A stretch of 64,000 nucleotides of DNA from Streptomyces sp. NBC_00483 (GCF_036013745.1 NZ_CP107880.1:434001-498000), one strand, 5' to 3'; shown: positions 49,688 through 58,740, numbered from the stretch's first letter. Numbers and translations: made by a program. The notes: generated by a model not told the origin, from the letters alone.

Positions 49688-50848
49688 CTAAGGTTGAGGT
49701 TGAGACTCCCGCCCGCGGCGGTTCATCGCCCGCAGATTTTCGTCCTGTACGTCGCCGTTGATCGCCCGGCCGGGGCGGTACGCGTCCAGTTCCTCGGCCG
49801 CCCGCCCGCTCGTGATCTCCTGCGCGGCGAGCCTGCCGAGCACCGGGGCGAGCGTCACCGCGCTGTGCGACACCAGGTGGTACAGGCCGGGCGCCGCATC
49901 CGCCTCGCCGACCAGCGGCAGCCCGTCCAGCGGCACGGGTCGTACACCGATGCGCGCGTCGGCGATCCGGGCCCCGCCCAGGCCCGGCACGACGGTGCTC
50001 GCGCGCCGGTGCAGCTCCGAGGGCAGGCCGTCGGCGGCCATCCCGTCCAGGCGCGCGTCGACCTCCCACGACAGGGCGAGCACGCCGCCGTCCGCCGTGG
50101 GCCGCAGGTCGATGCCGGGCGCCGAGAGGATCGCGGTCAGCGGCTCCTCGGCCAGCGGGGCGCTCTCGGCGACGAGTCCGGGCACGTGCCGCAGCGGCAG
50201 CCGCGCCCCGGCGAGCGCGGCGATCTGGTCGGCGGCGGGCCCAGCACAGTTCACGACGACGTCCGCGCCCCAGCTGCGCTCTCCCGCCTCCGCGCCGACG
50301 ACCCGCGCGCCGTCGCGGAGCAGTCCGGTGACGCGGGTTCCGTAGTGCGCTTCGGCGCCGGCCCGTACGGCGGCGTCGAGCAGGGCGTTCACCAGGCGCG
50401 GGGCGTCGAACCAGGCGGTGCCGGTGTGCACGACGATCTCGTCGACGGTGCAGGCGGCCGGGTCGACGGCGGGCGCGAGCTCGCGCAGTGCGGATGCCGG
50501 GGCGTTGCGGCAGTCGTGGCCCCATTCCCGTACGCGTAACGCCTGTTCGAGCAGTGTGCGCTGTGCGTCGTCGCTGTCGGCCCACTGGACGAGCGGCACC
50601 GGGTGCCGCCAGGTGGGTCCGTCGAGTTCCTCGGCGAGGGCGCGGTGGCCGTCGGAGCCCTGGCGGTTCAGCCGGTAGTAGGTGTGCGGGGTTTTCAGGT
50701 GGGTGACGTCGGCGGCGAAGGTGGCGCTGGAGGTGCCGGACGCGGGCCCCGCCTCCTCCAGCACGACGACTTCGACGCCCGCGCGGGCGAGGTGATAGGC
50801 GACGCAGGCGCCCAGCACGCCCGCCCCGACGACGACGGCTCGATTCAT
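49688..50848 (-). CDS. FAD-dependent amine/amino-acid oxidase (DAO family)
   Basis: 386 residues. An N-terminal Rossmann motif MNRAVVVGAGVLGACVAYHL and VVVNCAGPAADQIAALAGAR in the middle, ending RIGVRPVPLDGLPLVGEADA, which are the DAO signature regions. Family members oxidise sarcosine, dimethylglycine, glycine or D-amino acids. Its place as the last gene of the betaine-importer operon suggests a methylated glycine as substrate, which I infer from context only. A GGAAG ribosome site precedes the ATG at 50848. It converges on the ATPase gene. Confidence 0.9.
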   Translation of the reverse strand: MNRAVVVGAGVLGACVAYHLARAGVEVVVLEEAGPASGTSSATFAADVTHLKTPHTYYRLNRQGSDGHRALAEELDGPTWRHPVPLVQWADSDDAQRTLLEQALRVREWGHDCRNAPASALRELAPAVDPAACTVDEIVVHTGTAWFDAPRLVNALLDAAVRAGAEAHYGTRVTGLLRDGARVVGAEAGERSWGADVVVNCAGPAADQIAALAGARLPLRHVPGLVAESAPLAEEPLTAILSAPGIDLRPTADGGVLALSWEVDARLDGMAADGLPSELHRRASTVVPGLGGARIADARIGVRPVPLDGLPLVGEADAAPGLYHLVSHSAVTLAPVLGRLAAQEITSGRAAEELDAYRPGRAINGDVQDENLRAMNRRGRESQPQP

Positions 50849-50937
50849 ACGGCTTCCTGTACGTGTCCCGGTTGCGGTCGGTCGGTCAGTCAGTCAGTCA
50901 ACTCCCCGACTGCCCGCCGGACCGCGGCACACACCTC

Positions 50938-51897
50938 TCAACCGCCCTGCCGCAGCAGTCCCTTGTCCTCCAGGTAGGTCCGCGCGACGTCCTCGGGCAG
51001 TCGGCGCCAGCTGTCGACCTGCTGGTTCATGGAGGCGAGGTCGTCGGTGGTGAGGACGGAGTTGAGCTTGCCGAGCGCCTCCGCGACCTTCCTATTGCCG
51101 GCCCGCGAGCGATTGACGACGGGCACGAGGTAGTCGGCGTTCTGCAGCTTCTTGTCGTCGTCGAGCAGCACGAGTCCAAAGTCGCCGAGAGTGGCGTCGG
51201 TGGTCGTCGTGAGCACCATCTGGTCCTGCCCGTTCTGCACGGCGTTCTTGGCCTGCGTGGTGCCGACGCCCTTGGGGTCGATCCCGGTGACGTCGATGCC
51301 GTAGACCTTCTCCAGTCCCGGCTGGCAGTACGGCCGTTGCACGCACTCGTCCCCGGCGGCGACCCGCACCTTGAGGGCGGAGGCCCCGAGGTCGCTGAGC
51401 GTCTTGAGGTCGTGCTTCTTCGCGTAGGCCTCGGTCACCGCGAACGCGTTCTGGTCGACGGCCTTCCCCGCGTCCAGCACATCGAGCCCGCGCGGCGCGG
51501 CGAGGGACCGCAGGGACTTCATGGTGGCGTCGAGATCCGGCGAGCCGACGGGTTTCGCGTCGGGCCCATGGGCCTTGGCGTTGAGCCAGTCGGCGAAGGT
51601 GGCGGCGTACTCGGGCACGACATCGATCTGCCCGGACTCCAGGGCGGGCTCGTACAGCTCGCGGTTACCCACGGACAGCAGCTCGGTCTCGTACCCCGCC
51701 TGCTTGAGCAGCAGCGCATACATATTGGCGAGCAGATCGCTCTCGGTGAATCCGGCGGATCCGATGACGAGGTGCTTGCTGTCACCGGGCGGCGCGGTCA
51801 CCTCACCGCGATCCTCCAGCGAGGGCCCCGTGGCACACCCCCCGACGAACAACACAATCCCGAACAGGAGAGCCACTCGACGCAACAACACGCTCAT
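50938..51897 (-). CDS. Betaine/choline-type ABC transporter binding lipoprotein
   Basis: 319 residues. A lipoprotein signal (MSVLLRRVALLFGIVLFVGG then C21) leads to an OpuAC/ProX-like domain: LVIGSAGFTESDLLANMYAL, VGNRELYEPALESGQIDVVP then EYAATFADWLNAKAHG, and VYGIDVTGIDPKGVGTTQAK. Aromatic residues in this fold make a cage for trimethylammonium groups. It overlaps the permease stop by one base (TGATG), so it is co-translated with the two permeases upstream. Confidence 0.92.
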   Translation of the reverse strand: MSVLLRRVALLFGIVLFVGGCATGPSLEDRGEVTAPPGDSKHLVIGSAGFTESDLLANMYALLLKQAGYETELLSVGNRELYEPALESGQIDVVPEYAATFADWLNAKAHGPDAKPVGSPDLDATMKSLRSLAAPRGLDVLDAGKAVDQNAFAVTEAYAKKHDLKTLSDLGASALKVRVAAGDECVQRPYCQPGLEKVYGIDVTGIDPKGVGTTQAKNAVQNGQDQMVLTTTTDATLGDFGLVLLDDDKKLQNADYLVPVVNRSRAGNRKVAEALGKLNSVLTTDDLASMNQQVDSWRRLPEDVARTYLEDKGLLRQGG

Positions 51898-52571
51898 CAG
51901 GCCCTCCTCCCCCGCAGCCACCCGGGCCCGAACCGCTCGACGAGCTCGAACAACGCCTCGACCACGAGCGCGAAGACGGCCACGAGCACGGCTCCCGCCA
52001 CCACCTGCGGCGTACTGGCGAGGTTGAACCCGGCGGTGATGATCCGCCCGAGCCCGCCGCCACCGGCGATGGCGGCGATGGTGGCGGTGGCGACCAGCTG
52101 CACAGCCGCAATGCGCACACCATTCATAATCATCGGCAGCGCGAGCGGCACCTCGACCCGGAACAGCATCTGCCGCCCCGTCATCCCCATGCCCCGCGCG
52201 GCCCTCACGACCTCCCGGTCGACGCCGCGCATCCCGACGTACGCGTTGGTGAGCAGCGGCGGCACCGCGAACAGCACGAGGGCGACGACGGTGGGCCCCT
52301 CGCTGTACTGCCCGAGCGGTGTGAGCAGCAACAGCACGAGCACGGCGAAGGTGGGCACGGCGCGCCCCACGTTGGCGATGTTGACGGCGAGCGCCCCACC
52401 CTTCCCGAGATGCCCGAGCACCAGCGCGACCGGCAGAGCAATAAGACAACTGATGACGAGACAGACGACGGTCAAGGTCACGTGCTGGGCGAGCCGGTGC
52501 CAGACGCCGTTGTCGCCGGCCCAATGGGCGGAGTCGGCGAGCCAGTTCCAGGAGTCGGAGAGGAGATTCAC
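51897..52571 (-). CDS. Betaine-type ABC transporter permease 2
   Basis: 224 residues from a GTG at 52571 that overlaps the previous permease's stop (GTGA). Five to six hydrophobic segments and the binding-protein-dependent transport motif ARGMGMTGRQMLFRVEVPLA-type (VRAARGMGMTGRQMLFRVEV then PLALPMIMNGVRIAAVQLVA) identify an OpuCB/OpuCD-like permease. It pairs with the other permease to form the channel driven by the ATPase at 48.5 kb. Confidence 0.92.
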   Translation of the reverse strand: MNLLSDSWNWLADSAHWAGDNGVWHRLAQHVTLTVVCLVISCLIALPVALVLGHLGKGGALAVNIANVGRAVPTFAVLVLLLLTPLGQYSEGPTVVALVLFAVPPLLTNAYVGMRGVDREVVRAARGMGMTGRQMLFRVEVPLALPMIMNGVRIAAVQLVATATIAAIAGGGGLGRIITAGFNLASTPQVVAGAVLVAVFALVVEALFELVERFGPGWLRGRRA

Positions 52572-53263
52572 GCGCGACTCGCTCTCGTCCAGGGGGTGAG
52601 CAGCCGCCCGATGGCAAGCAGCACCACATCGGCGACGAGCGCGATGACGACGCACAGCACGGAGGCGGTGAGCACCTGGGCCTTGAAGTACGTGTTCATG
52701 CCGCTGTAGATCAGATTCCCAAGCCCTCCGTAGCCGACGATGGCGCCGACGGTCACGAGCGAGACGGCGGACACGGTGGCGATACGCAGCCCGGCGAGCG
52801 CCGCGGGCAGTGCGAGCGGCAGCTCGACGGTCAGCAGCAGCCGGATCGGCCCGTACCCCATGCCGCGCGCGGCCTGCCGGGTGTCCTCGGGCACGGACCT
52901 CAGCCCGGCGAGAATGTTCCGTACGAGGAGGGTGAGCGAGTAGAGCACGAGCCCGGCGATCACCAGCGTGGCGGACAGCCCGTACACGGGCAGCAGCAAC
53001 GAGAACATCGCGAGCGACGGGATCGTGTAGAGCACGGTCGTCAGGGCGAGCACGGGCCCGGCGGCCCACCCCCACCGCCGCGCCAGGAGCGCCAACGGCA
53101 CGGCGATCACCACGGCGATGGCGACAGCCACGACGGTGATCTCCAGATGCTGCACGGTGGCATCCACCAGCATGTGCCGACGCGTGCTCAGATACTCGCC
53201 GCAGATCCAGTCGTTGCGGGCGAGACAGTCGTCGGGCGGCGAAGTGCCGGACCCACCGTTCAC
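52568..53263 (-). CDS. Betaine-type ABC transporter permease 1
   Basis: 231 residues from a GTG at 53263, chosen because the segment CLARNDWICGEYLSTRRHML matches the N-termini of actinobacterial homologues (an ATG at 53173 or an upstream start are alternatives). The coupling motif is RQAARGMGYGPIRLLLTVEL then PLALPAALAGLRIATVSAVS. It is the first gene of the minus-strand operon: permease 1, permease 2, binding protein, FAD oxidase. The start lies 128 bp from the divergent pirin gene start. Confidence 0.88.
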   Translation of the reverse strand: MNGGSGTSPPDDCLARNDWICGEYLSTRRHMLVDATVQHLEITVVAVAIAVVIAVPLALLARRWGWAAGPVLALTTVLYTIPSLAMFSLLLPVYGLSATLVIAGLVLYSLTLLVRNILAGLRSVPEDTRQAARGMGYGPIRLLLTVELPLALPAALAGLRIATVSAVSLVTVGAIVGYGGLGNLIYSGMNTYFKAQVLTASVLCVVIALVADVVLLAIGRLLTPWTRASRA

Positions 53264-53355
53264 AAGGCGCACCCGACCATTCCAGTGCCTTGCCCGCGGC
53301 TCGGCGCGCCGGGTGACCCGTACGGGCGGCGCTCCGCTTTCCCCGGGCCGCACAC

Positions 53356-53384
53356 CTGACGCGGCGCGGCCCCGGGGCTAGGGT
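53356..53384 (+). promoter_or_regulatory. Promoter of the pirin gene
   Basis: CTGACG (53356-53361), 17 bp, TAGGGT (53379-53384). The -10 ends 7 bases before the ATG at 53392, giving a probable leaderless mRNA. Confidence 0.55.
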
Positions 53385-53391
53385 CTGCGTC

Positions 53392-54357
53392 ATGAGCAAT
53401 CTTGACCGCGAGCCAGTGCCCTCGGTGTGCGGCGGACGCGGCTTCGTCGTCGCGGAACCGGTACGCGAACTCCTCAGCCCGCGCCGCGTCCGGCTCGGCG
53501 GGTCCACGGAGGTGCGCAGGCTGCTGCCGAACCTGGGCCGCCGCATGGTCGGGGCGTGGGCCTTCGTCGACCACTACGGACCGGACGACATCGCGGACGA
53601 GCCCGGCATGCAGGTGCCGCCGCACCCGCACATGGGTCTGCAGACGGTGAGCTGGCTGCACGACGGCGAGGTCCTCCACCGGGACTCGACCGGCAGCCTC
53701 CAGACGATCCGCCCCCGCGAACTGGGCCTCATGACCTCGGGCCGAGCGATCTCCCACTCCGAGGAGAGCCCGCACGCCCACGCCCGCTTCCTGCACGGGG
53801 CCCAACTCTGGGTGGCGCTCCCCGACTCCCACCGCCACGTGGACCCGCACTTCGAGCACCACGGGACGCTGCCGACGGTGACGGCGCCCGGCCTGACGGC
53901 CACGGTCATCCTCGGTTCACTGGACGGCGCGGCATCCCCCGGCACGACATACACCCCCATCGTGGGCGCGGACCTCTCCCTCACCCACGGCACGGAAACG
54001 CGCCTCCCCTTGAACCCCGACTTCGAGTACGCGGTCCTGTCGATGTCCGGCGAGGCCCACGTCGACGACGTCCCCCTGCTCCCCGGCTCGATGCTCTACC
54101 TCGGCTGCGGCCGCACCGAACTCCCGCTCCGCGCAGCCTCGGACGCGGGCCTGATGCTGCTCGGCGGGGAGCCGTTCGAGGAGGAGCTGGTGATGTGGTG
54201 GAACTTCATCGGCCGCAACCAGGACGAGATCACGCAGGCGCGGGAGGACTGGATGACAGGGTCCCGGTTCGGTGAGGTGAAGGGGTACGACGGGGAGCGA
54301 CTGGATGCGCCCGAGCTGCCACCTGCGCCGCTCAAGCCGCGGGGGCGGGTGCGCTGA
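53392..54357 (+). CDS. Pirin family protein
   Basis: 321 residues, two cupin domains. The metal-binding motif VPPHPHMGLQTVSWLHDGEV then LHRDSTGSLQTIRPRELGLM and SGRAISHSEESPHAHA, with iron ligands expected in HPHMG and the HSE segment, matches pirins. Pirins act as redox cofactor proteins or as quercetin 2,3-dioxygenases. The C-terminal part ends in LPPAPLKPRGRVR, a disordered tail. Transcribed away from the betaine importer operon. A function in flavonoid handling would fit the rhamnoside theme but is not shown. Confidence 0.92.
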   Translation: MSNLDREPVPSVCGGRGFVVAEPVRELLSPRRVRLGGSTEVRRLLPNLGRRMVGAWAFVDHYGPDDIADEPGMQVPPHPHMGLQTVSWLHDGEVLHRDSTGSLQTIRPRELGLMTSGRAISHSEESPHAHARFLHGAQLWVALPDSHRHVDPHFEHHGTLPTVTAPGLTATVILGSLDGAASPGTTYTPIVGADLSLTHGTETRLPLNPDFEYAVLSMSGEAHVDDVPLLPGSMLYLGCGRTELPLRAASDAGLMLLGGEPFEEELVMWWNFIGRNQDEITQAREDWMTGSRFGEVKGYDGERLDAPELPPAPLKPRGRVR

Positions 54358-54390
54358 GCTGCGCTTTTATTGCGTGATCCGCGCATGCCC

Positions 54391-54413
54391 GGTGGGCTCC
54401 GGGGTGGCCCACC
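54391..54413. terminator. Hairpin between converging pirin and VOC genes
   Basis: GGTGGGC (54391-54397) and GCCCACC (54407-54413) form a 7-bp stem with a 9-base loop, 33 bp after the pirin stop. It may end both converging transcripts. Confidence 0.4.
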
Positions 54414-54448
54414 AGCTGACGCTCCACAGCCAACGCCATGGTGGAACC

Positions 54449-54832
54449 TCAGCTCGTCCTCTCGACCTTGGTGCTGTGCGGCGGATTGAATACGCAGAAT
54501 TCGTTGCCCTCCGGGTCGGCGACGACGATCCAGCGAAAGCCGTGCTCCTCGAGCTCTTCAGAGAGCCTCGCAGCACCGAGCCGTTCGAGGCGATTGACCT
54601 CGGAAGCCAGATCCGCTGTGCCAAAGTCGAGGTCAAGGTGCATGCGGTTCTTGCCCTGCTTTGACTCTGGGACACGCTGCAGGAGAAGGGTTGGTGCAGG
54701 AGCGGGCCCGACCAGGCTCAGGTAGGGAGGCCCGTGGAAGCCGCGCCGGTAGTCCAGCGGCGCGAGTGCGGCGAGCCAGAAGTCCGCTTGAGCTTCGGTG
54801 TCGACACAGTCCAGCGTCACAACAATCTGCAT
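54449..54832 (-). CDS. VOC family protein
   Basis: 127 residues from the ATG at 54832; the box TACGGT (54844-54839) is 6 bases upstream, so a leaderless start is likely. The sequence QIVVTLDCVDTEAQADFWLA then ALAPLDYRRGFHGPPYLSLV and WIVVADPEGNEFCVFNPP is the Glyoxalase_6-like single-domain form common in actinobacteria. Function unknown. In-frame codons further upstream have no homology and are not used. Confidence 0.88.
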   Translation of the reverse strand: MQIVVTLDCVDTEAQADFWLAALAPLDYRRGFHGPPYLSLVGPAPAPTLLLQRVPESKQGKNRMHLDLDFGTADLASEVNRLERLGAARLSEELEEHGFRWIVVADPEGNEFCVFNPPHSTKVERTS

Positions 54833-54932
54833 GGCGGAACCGTAGGAGGCCTGGTCCGCCCTGACGATCCATTTTTCGGCAGCACCACACCACCCGAGCG
54901 CTGAGTGCCCACGCGCAGAAGGGCCCAGGCGG

Positions 54933-55354
54933 TTACACGGCGGGCGCTGGTCCAGCCTCGGGAGCGGGCTCAAGGGCGCGTCGAAACAGGGTTCCCACGG
55001 CCCAAAGGCCTGCGGTCCAGCAGGCGTTGAGCATAGATGCCTGTCGGTGCCCGAGGCTCTCCGTGATGGCCCCGCCGACCGCATTGCCCAACGCGCCACC
55101 CACCAGAGATACGCCGACCATCATCGTGTACGACCTGGTCAGCGCGGCCCGGGAAGCCAGCCTGTCCAGCAGCGCAGAGGAAGCGATGGCGACCATGCCG
55201 GCCGAGAGCCCGGTCCCTCCCGCGATCAACAGCAAGACGGCCAGACCGGCGTTTTTACGGACGACGTCATGCCGACGGGGAGCGCACCGAGCACCATGGC
55301 AAGAAGCGGGACACGAAGGCCAGGAGTTCTCAGGACGTCGAGGTAGCCCTGCAT
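54933..55354 (-). pseudogene. Decayed MFS transporter gene
   Basis: From an ATG at 55354, MQGYLDVLRTPGLRVPLLAM then VLGALPVGMTS is the start of an MFS permease, but that frame soon ends. In the next frame, AGLAVLLLIAGGTGLSAGMV then AIASSALLDRLASRAALTRS, YTMMVGVSLVGGALGNAVGG and AITESLGHRQASMLNA look like the last three helices of such a permease, ending at 54933. About 250 residues of the middle are missing and the two parts are out of frame (join near 55260). It is therefore a deletion remnant rather than a functional transporter. Confidence 0.7.
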
Positions 55355-55721
55355 GGGGACATGCCCTTCCAGCATGCCCACCCACCCGGGAGCCGGACTC
55401 CCAACGACCCACCATCGCTTCACGACGGAACGGCTGACACCCCGGGACTCTACGGTCGTTGCCGGAGCGAGCTCAATGGTGCGCGAGGACCGACAGAGCA
55501 CGGTGCCTCACCGCCCCTGACGGAGTGGGGACGACGATCCCGCAGCCGGCGAGCCCTTGCCGTTCGCGGTCCTCGACCCACCGCTCCTTTAGGACGAGAG
55601 CACCCTTCAGGCCGACGCCCGTGAGCTGCGGGCGCTCCTCGGCGAGTGCTGACTACCAGTTCATGCGGCTGGGCATGCCGCACTTCTCGGCGGCATCCGT
55701 CGTGGGGCTGTCGCCCCAAGC
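55355..55721. other. Non-coding stretch, no recognisable gene
   Basis: The 367 bp between the MFS remnant and the HAD gene show several short open frames on both strands but no homology I can recognise, no clear promoter or hairpin, and lower codon bias than neighbours. It is probably decayed DNA. Confidence 0.5.
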
Positions 55722-56357
55722 TCAGGGCAGTGTCAGAACACCGTGTGAGATCAAGAGGTTTCGCACCTCCGACAAGGACGTGGCACACATGTGCGCCTGC
55801 CAGAGCGACTCCTCCTGGTGGGTCGTCGTCAAGCCGATCACAGTGCAGCCGGCAGCCACCGCCGCGCGTATGCCCGCGGGTGCGTCCTCCACGACCAGAC
55901 ATGACGAGGGGGAGACGCCAAGTCGGTATGCAGCCAAGGCGAAGCAGTCCGGCGCGGGCTTGGCGTTTTCAACATCGCTGCCGTAGACCCGAATGGCGGG
56001 TAGAGGAAGCCCCGCTGCCGCAAAACGGGATTCGACGAAGGCTCGGTCGCCGGACGTCACGATCGCCCATGGGCTGTGGGACAGATCCTGTAGCAGATCA
56101 AGAGCGCCATCGACCGGCAAGACGCTGTCTCGTTCCTGGGTCAACAGGTCGTCGAGCACCTGCCGTTCGACGACTGGGGCGAGATGGGCGCCAGCGTCCT
56201 TGACCGTGTCCTCGGGGCGCCGCCCGAAGGTGAGCTGCCACACCTTCTCAGGATCCAGGCCTCGCAGCAGCGACCAAGAGTTCCAGACTCTCCGGTGAGC
56301 GGCTGCTGAGTCCAGCAGGACTCCGTCCACGTCGAAGAGCACGGCAGAGATGGTCAT
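55722..56357 (-). CDS. HAD superfamily hydrolase (phosphatase/phosphoglucomutase-like)
   Basis: 211 residues with all four HAD motifs: DVDGVLLDS (motif I nucleophile D9, acid D11), VTSGD (II), the Lys in NAKPAPDCFALAA (III) and VVEDAPAGIRAAVAAGCTVI (IV). The small helical cap after motif I is type C1, as in beta-phosphoglucomutase and sugar phosphatases. The ATG at 56357 has GGGAG upstream. Codon bias is somewhat less GC-extreme than in neighbours, suggesting a more recent arrival. Substrate, probably a sugar phosphate, is not identified. Confidence 0.88.
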   Translation of the reverse strand: MTISAVLFDVDGVLLDSAAAHRRVWNSWSLLRGLDPEKVWQLTFGRRPEDTVKDAGAHLAPVVERQVLDDLLTQERDSVLPVDGALDLLQDLSHSPWAIVTSGDRAFVESRFAAAGLPLPAIRVYGSDVENAKPAPDCFALAAYRLGVSPSSCLVVEDAPAGIRAAVAAGCTVIGLTTTHQEESLWQAHMCATSLSEVRNLLISHGVLTLP

Positions 56358-56485
56358 CCCGGCATGCTCCCAGGTGCGAGAGCGCCAAGACCGAGTGTTG
56401 CAATCACCGGGCGACGTGGCGTTCGTGACGCCCCGTCAAGTCGAACTGTGTCGGGCGCCGGCAGCCGGAGCGCATCGGACGCAGG

Positions 56486-57187
56486 TCACTCGGGCTTGCC
56501 GGCGATGACGAGTTCGTTGCGGATTTGGGTGATGACGGCCGAGACGAGCTGGTGGAACTGCTCGTCCGCGGTGGGGAGTCGCAGTGTCGCCGCCTGGCGG
56601 AGGGTCGGGATGTCGAGGTCGGCGTGGTCCTCGAGCCAGGTGTCGGGGACGAGTGTGGTGCGGTCGGCTCCGGACCGGTCGGCGGGTTGCTCGACCAGGA
56701 GGGCGAAGGAGAGGACGAGCAGGGAGAGGTGGCGGTGGGCCGCGAGCGCCGCCGGGAGGTCGAGGCCGATGTCCTGCAGGAGTCGTAGGAAGCGGTCCAG
56801 GTTGAGCAGGCGGTTGGGGTGCACCGAGGTCGGGGGCGTGTCCTCGTCGAGGGAGACGAGCAGGGCGCGTGGCCAGCGGCGGTACAGCTCGCGCAGTGAG
56901 CCGGCGTAGTCGGCGACGGACGTTTCCCAGGCCTCGGGGTGGAGCGGCGGCGGGTTCCAGGAGCTCAGCACGAGGTCGACGACGAGGTTGACGACCTCCT
57001 GGCGATCCTCGACGTAGTTGTACAACGCCCGCACGGTGACGCCCAGTTCGGCGGCCAGGGCGCGCATCGTGACGGACGGGAACCCCTGCGCGCCGGCCAT
57101 CTCCAGAGCCTTGGCGGCGATGAGCTCGCGGGTGAGGACCGGGCGGCCCTTGCGCGTGGTGGGGCGGCGGCGGGAGGTGGCGGGCAT
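56486..57187 (-). CDS. TetR/AcrR family transcriptional regulator
   Basis: 233 residues from the ATG at 57187; TAGGCT (57199-57194) is 6 bases upstream, a leaderless arrangement. HTH: LTRELIAAKALEMAGAQGFP then SVTMRALAAELGVTVRALYN and YVEDRQEVVNLVVDLVL. The large C-terminal domain is of the TetR_C type found in antibiotic-pump repressors such as TetR of Tn10. It is divergent from an MFS gene 107 bp away, its likely target. Confidence 0.92.
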   Translation of the reverse strand: MPATSRRRPTTRKGRPVLTRELIAAKALEMAGAQGFPSVTMRALAAELGVTVRALYNYVEDRQEVVNLVVDLVLSSWNPPPLHPEAWETSVADYAGSLRELYRRWPRALLVSLDEDTPPTSVHPNRLLNLDRFLRLLQDIGLDLPAALAAHRHLSLLVLSFALLVEQPADRSGADRTTLVPDTWLEDHADLDIPTLRQAATLRLPTADEQFHQLVSAVITQIRNELVIAGKPE

Positions 57188-57294
57188 GGTGCCAGCCTAC
57201 GACCCCGGCTTGAACTTCACACACGTTGACTTTTAGCGGCGGACCCCTTCAGGCTGGCCTGGTCACACCCGCCCACGCCCGGAGGTCGAATCCC

Positions 57295-58710
57295 ATGCCG
57301 GCTCAGAAATCCCGCCGCTTACCGCCGTTGAGCGGGGTGCTGGTGCTCGTGATGGCTTCCACGGGGCTGGTGGTCGTCGACCTCACGATCGTGGCCATCG
57401 GACTTCCGCTGATCAGCGCGGAACTCGCGGACGGGGCCTCTGCCGAGTCCGTGGTGGTGACGTACATGGTCGCCATGGGCGCCCTCACCCAGGTCGTCGG
57501 AAGCCTGTCGGACCGGTGGGGCCGACGACCCCTGTTCCTCGCCGGAATCGCCGTGTTCACGGTGGCCTCGCTGGCCGCGACCGCGGCGCCCGATCTGCTG
57601 TGGCTCAACGTCGCCCGCGTGGTCCAGGGCGCGGGGGCGGCGGCCATCATGGTGAACGGCATCCCTCTGCTCTCCGACCGCTACTCCGGCGAAGAGCGCA
57701 ACCTCGCCATCGGCGCCTGGGGCTCGTTCGCGACCGCGGCCGGACTGCTCGCCCCGACCCTCGGCGGGGTACTGGCCGACACCTTCGGATGGCGGGCGGT
57801 ATTCGCGATCAATCTGCCTCTCGGGGCGGCCGCCTGGGTACTGGCTGCCCGCGTGCTGCCACGCTCACCGGCCGCGCCGGAGGCGGGGCGGTCGGACTGG
57901 CTCGGCAGCCTGCTGCTCATGGTCGGCCTCGGCACGGCGACCCTCCTGATGCTCCGCACCGGCGACGCGCCGTGGTCAGGCCGGGACACCATGACGCTAC
58001 TCATCGCCTGCCTGGCGCTGGCCGCCTTCCTCGCCGTCCAACTCCGCGTGCCCGCGCCGACGCTGCACCTGCGGATGTTCGGCCGGCCCGCGTTCTCCGG
58101 CGCGATGCTTGCCATCTTCCTCTCGCGCGTCCTGACCATCGGCGGCTCGGTCTACCTGGTGCTGTACTTCTCCGACGGCCTCGACTTGAGCCCGACAGCG
58201 GCGGGCCTGCTGATGACCCCGATCTTCCTCGCCCAGATCGCCATGGGCATGGTCGCCTCCAAGCTGCTCAGTCACTGGGCTCCCGGCCTGGTGATCGGCT
58301 CCGGTTACGCACTCAAAGGCGCCGGCCTCGCCGCACTGGCGTTGCTGATCACACCTCATACCCCGTGGTGGGCGCTGCTCTTGCCGCTGCTCGCCTGGGG
58401 AGCCGGCGGCGGGGTCGCCGGCGCACCCGTCATGGCCGTCGCGGTGCGGGTCACGGCTCCTGAACGCGTGGGCATGGTCGCCGGGACCGTCTCCACCCTC
58501 GCCTCTCTCGGTGCCGGCGTCGGCACCGCGGCGCTCGGCGCGATCTTCACCCTCCATGGCGGCCACGACAGCCAGGCCGTCACCGACGGGGCCCAGGCCG
58601 TACTGGGCGCGTCCGCCGCCCTGGCGGTCGTCGCCGTGCTCACCACCGTCACGCTCATCGACCCGCGCCGCGTCCCACGCCCCGATCGCAGCCAGGCACC
58701 CGCAACATGA
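57295..58710 (+). CDS. MFS transporter, DHA2-type
   Basis: 471 residues from the ATG at 57295, 9 bases after GGAGG (an upstream ATG at 57226 would put the start inside the regulatory gap). Motifs: MASTGLVVVDLTIVAIGLPL (D1), GSLSDRWGRRPLFLAGIAVF (A) and GSFATAAGLLAPTLGGVLAD (C). Hydrophobic segments suggest 14 helices. It is divergent from a TetR gene, so it is probably a drug- or metabolite-induced exporter. The siderophore binding-protein gene converges on it 30 bp beyond the stop. Confidence 0.92.
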   Translation: MPAQKSRRLPPLSGVLVLVMASTGLVVVDLTIVAIGLPLISAELADGASAESVVVTYMVAMGALTQVVGSLSDRWGRRPLFLAGIAVFTVASLAATAAPDLLWLNVARVVQGAGAAAIMVNGIPLLSDRYSGEERNLAIGAWGSFATAAGLLAPTLGGVLADTFGWRAVFAINLPLGAAAWVLAARVLPRSPAAPEAGRSDWLGSLLLMVGLGTATLLMLRTGDAPWSGRDTMTLLIACLALAAFLAVQLRVPAPTLHLRMFGRPAFSGAMLAIFLSRVLTIGGSVYLVLYFSDGLDLSPTAAGLLMTPIFLAQIAMGMVASKLLSHWAPGLVIGSGYALKGAGLAALALLITPHTPWWALLLPLLAWGAGGGVAGAPVMAVAVRVTAPERVGMVAGTVSTLASLGAGVGTAALGAIFTLHGGHDSQAVTDGAQAVLGASAALAVVAVLTTVTLIDPRRVPRPDRSQAPAT

Positions 58711-58740
58711 GGCGGGGCCGAGGCCGCAGGACGGAGAAGG

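Noticed and set aside
50881..50900. GTCA repeats (four copies) as a functional element
   Set aside because: A short microsatellite between two genes with no other signal; likely chance slippage.
55419..55986. Plus-strand open frame of 175 codons as a gene
   Set aside because: It runs opposite the HAD gene over much of its length and has no motif or ribosome site.
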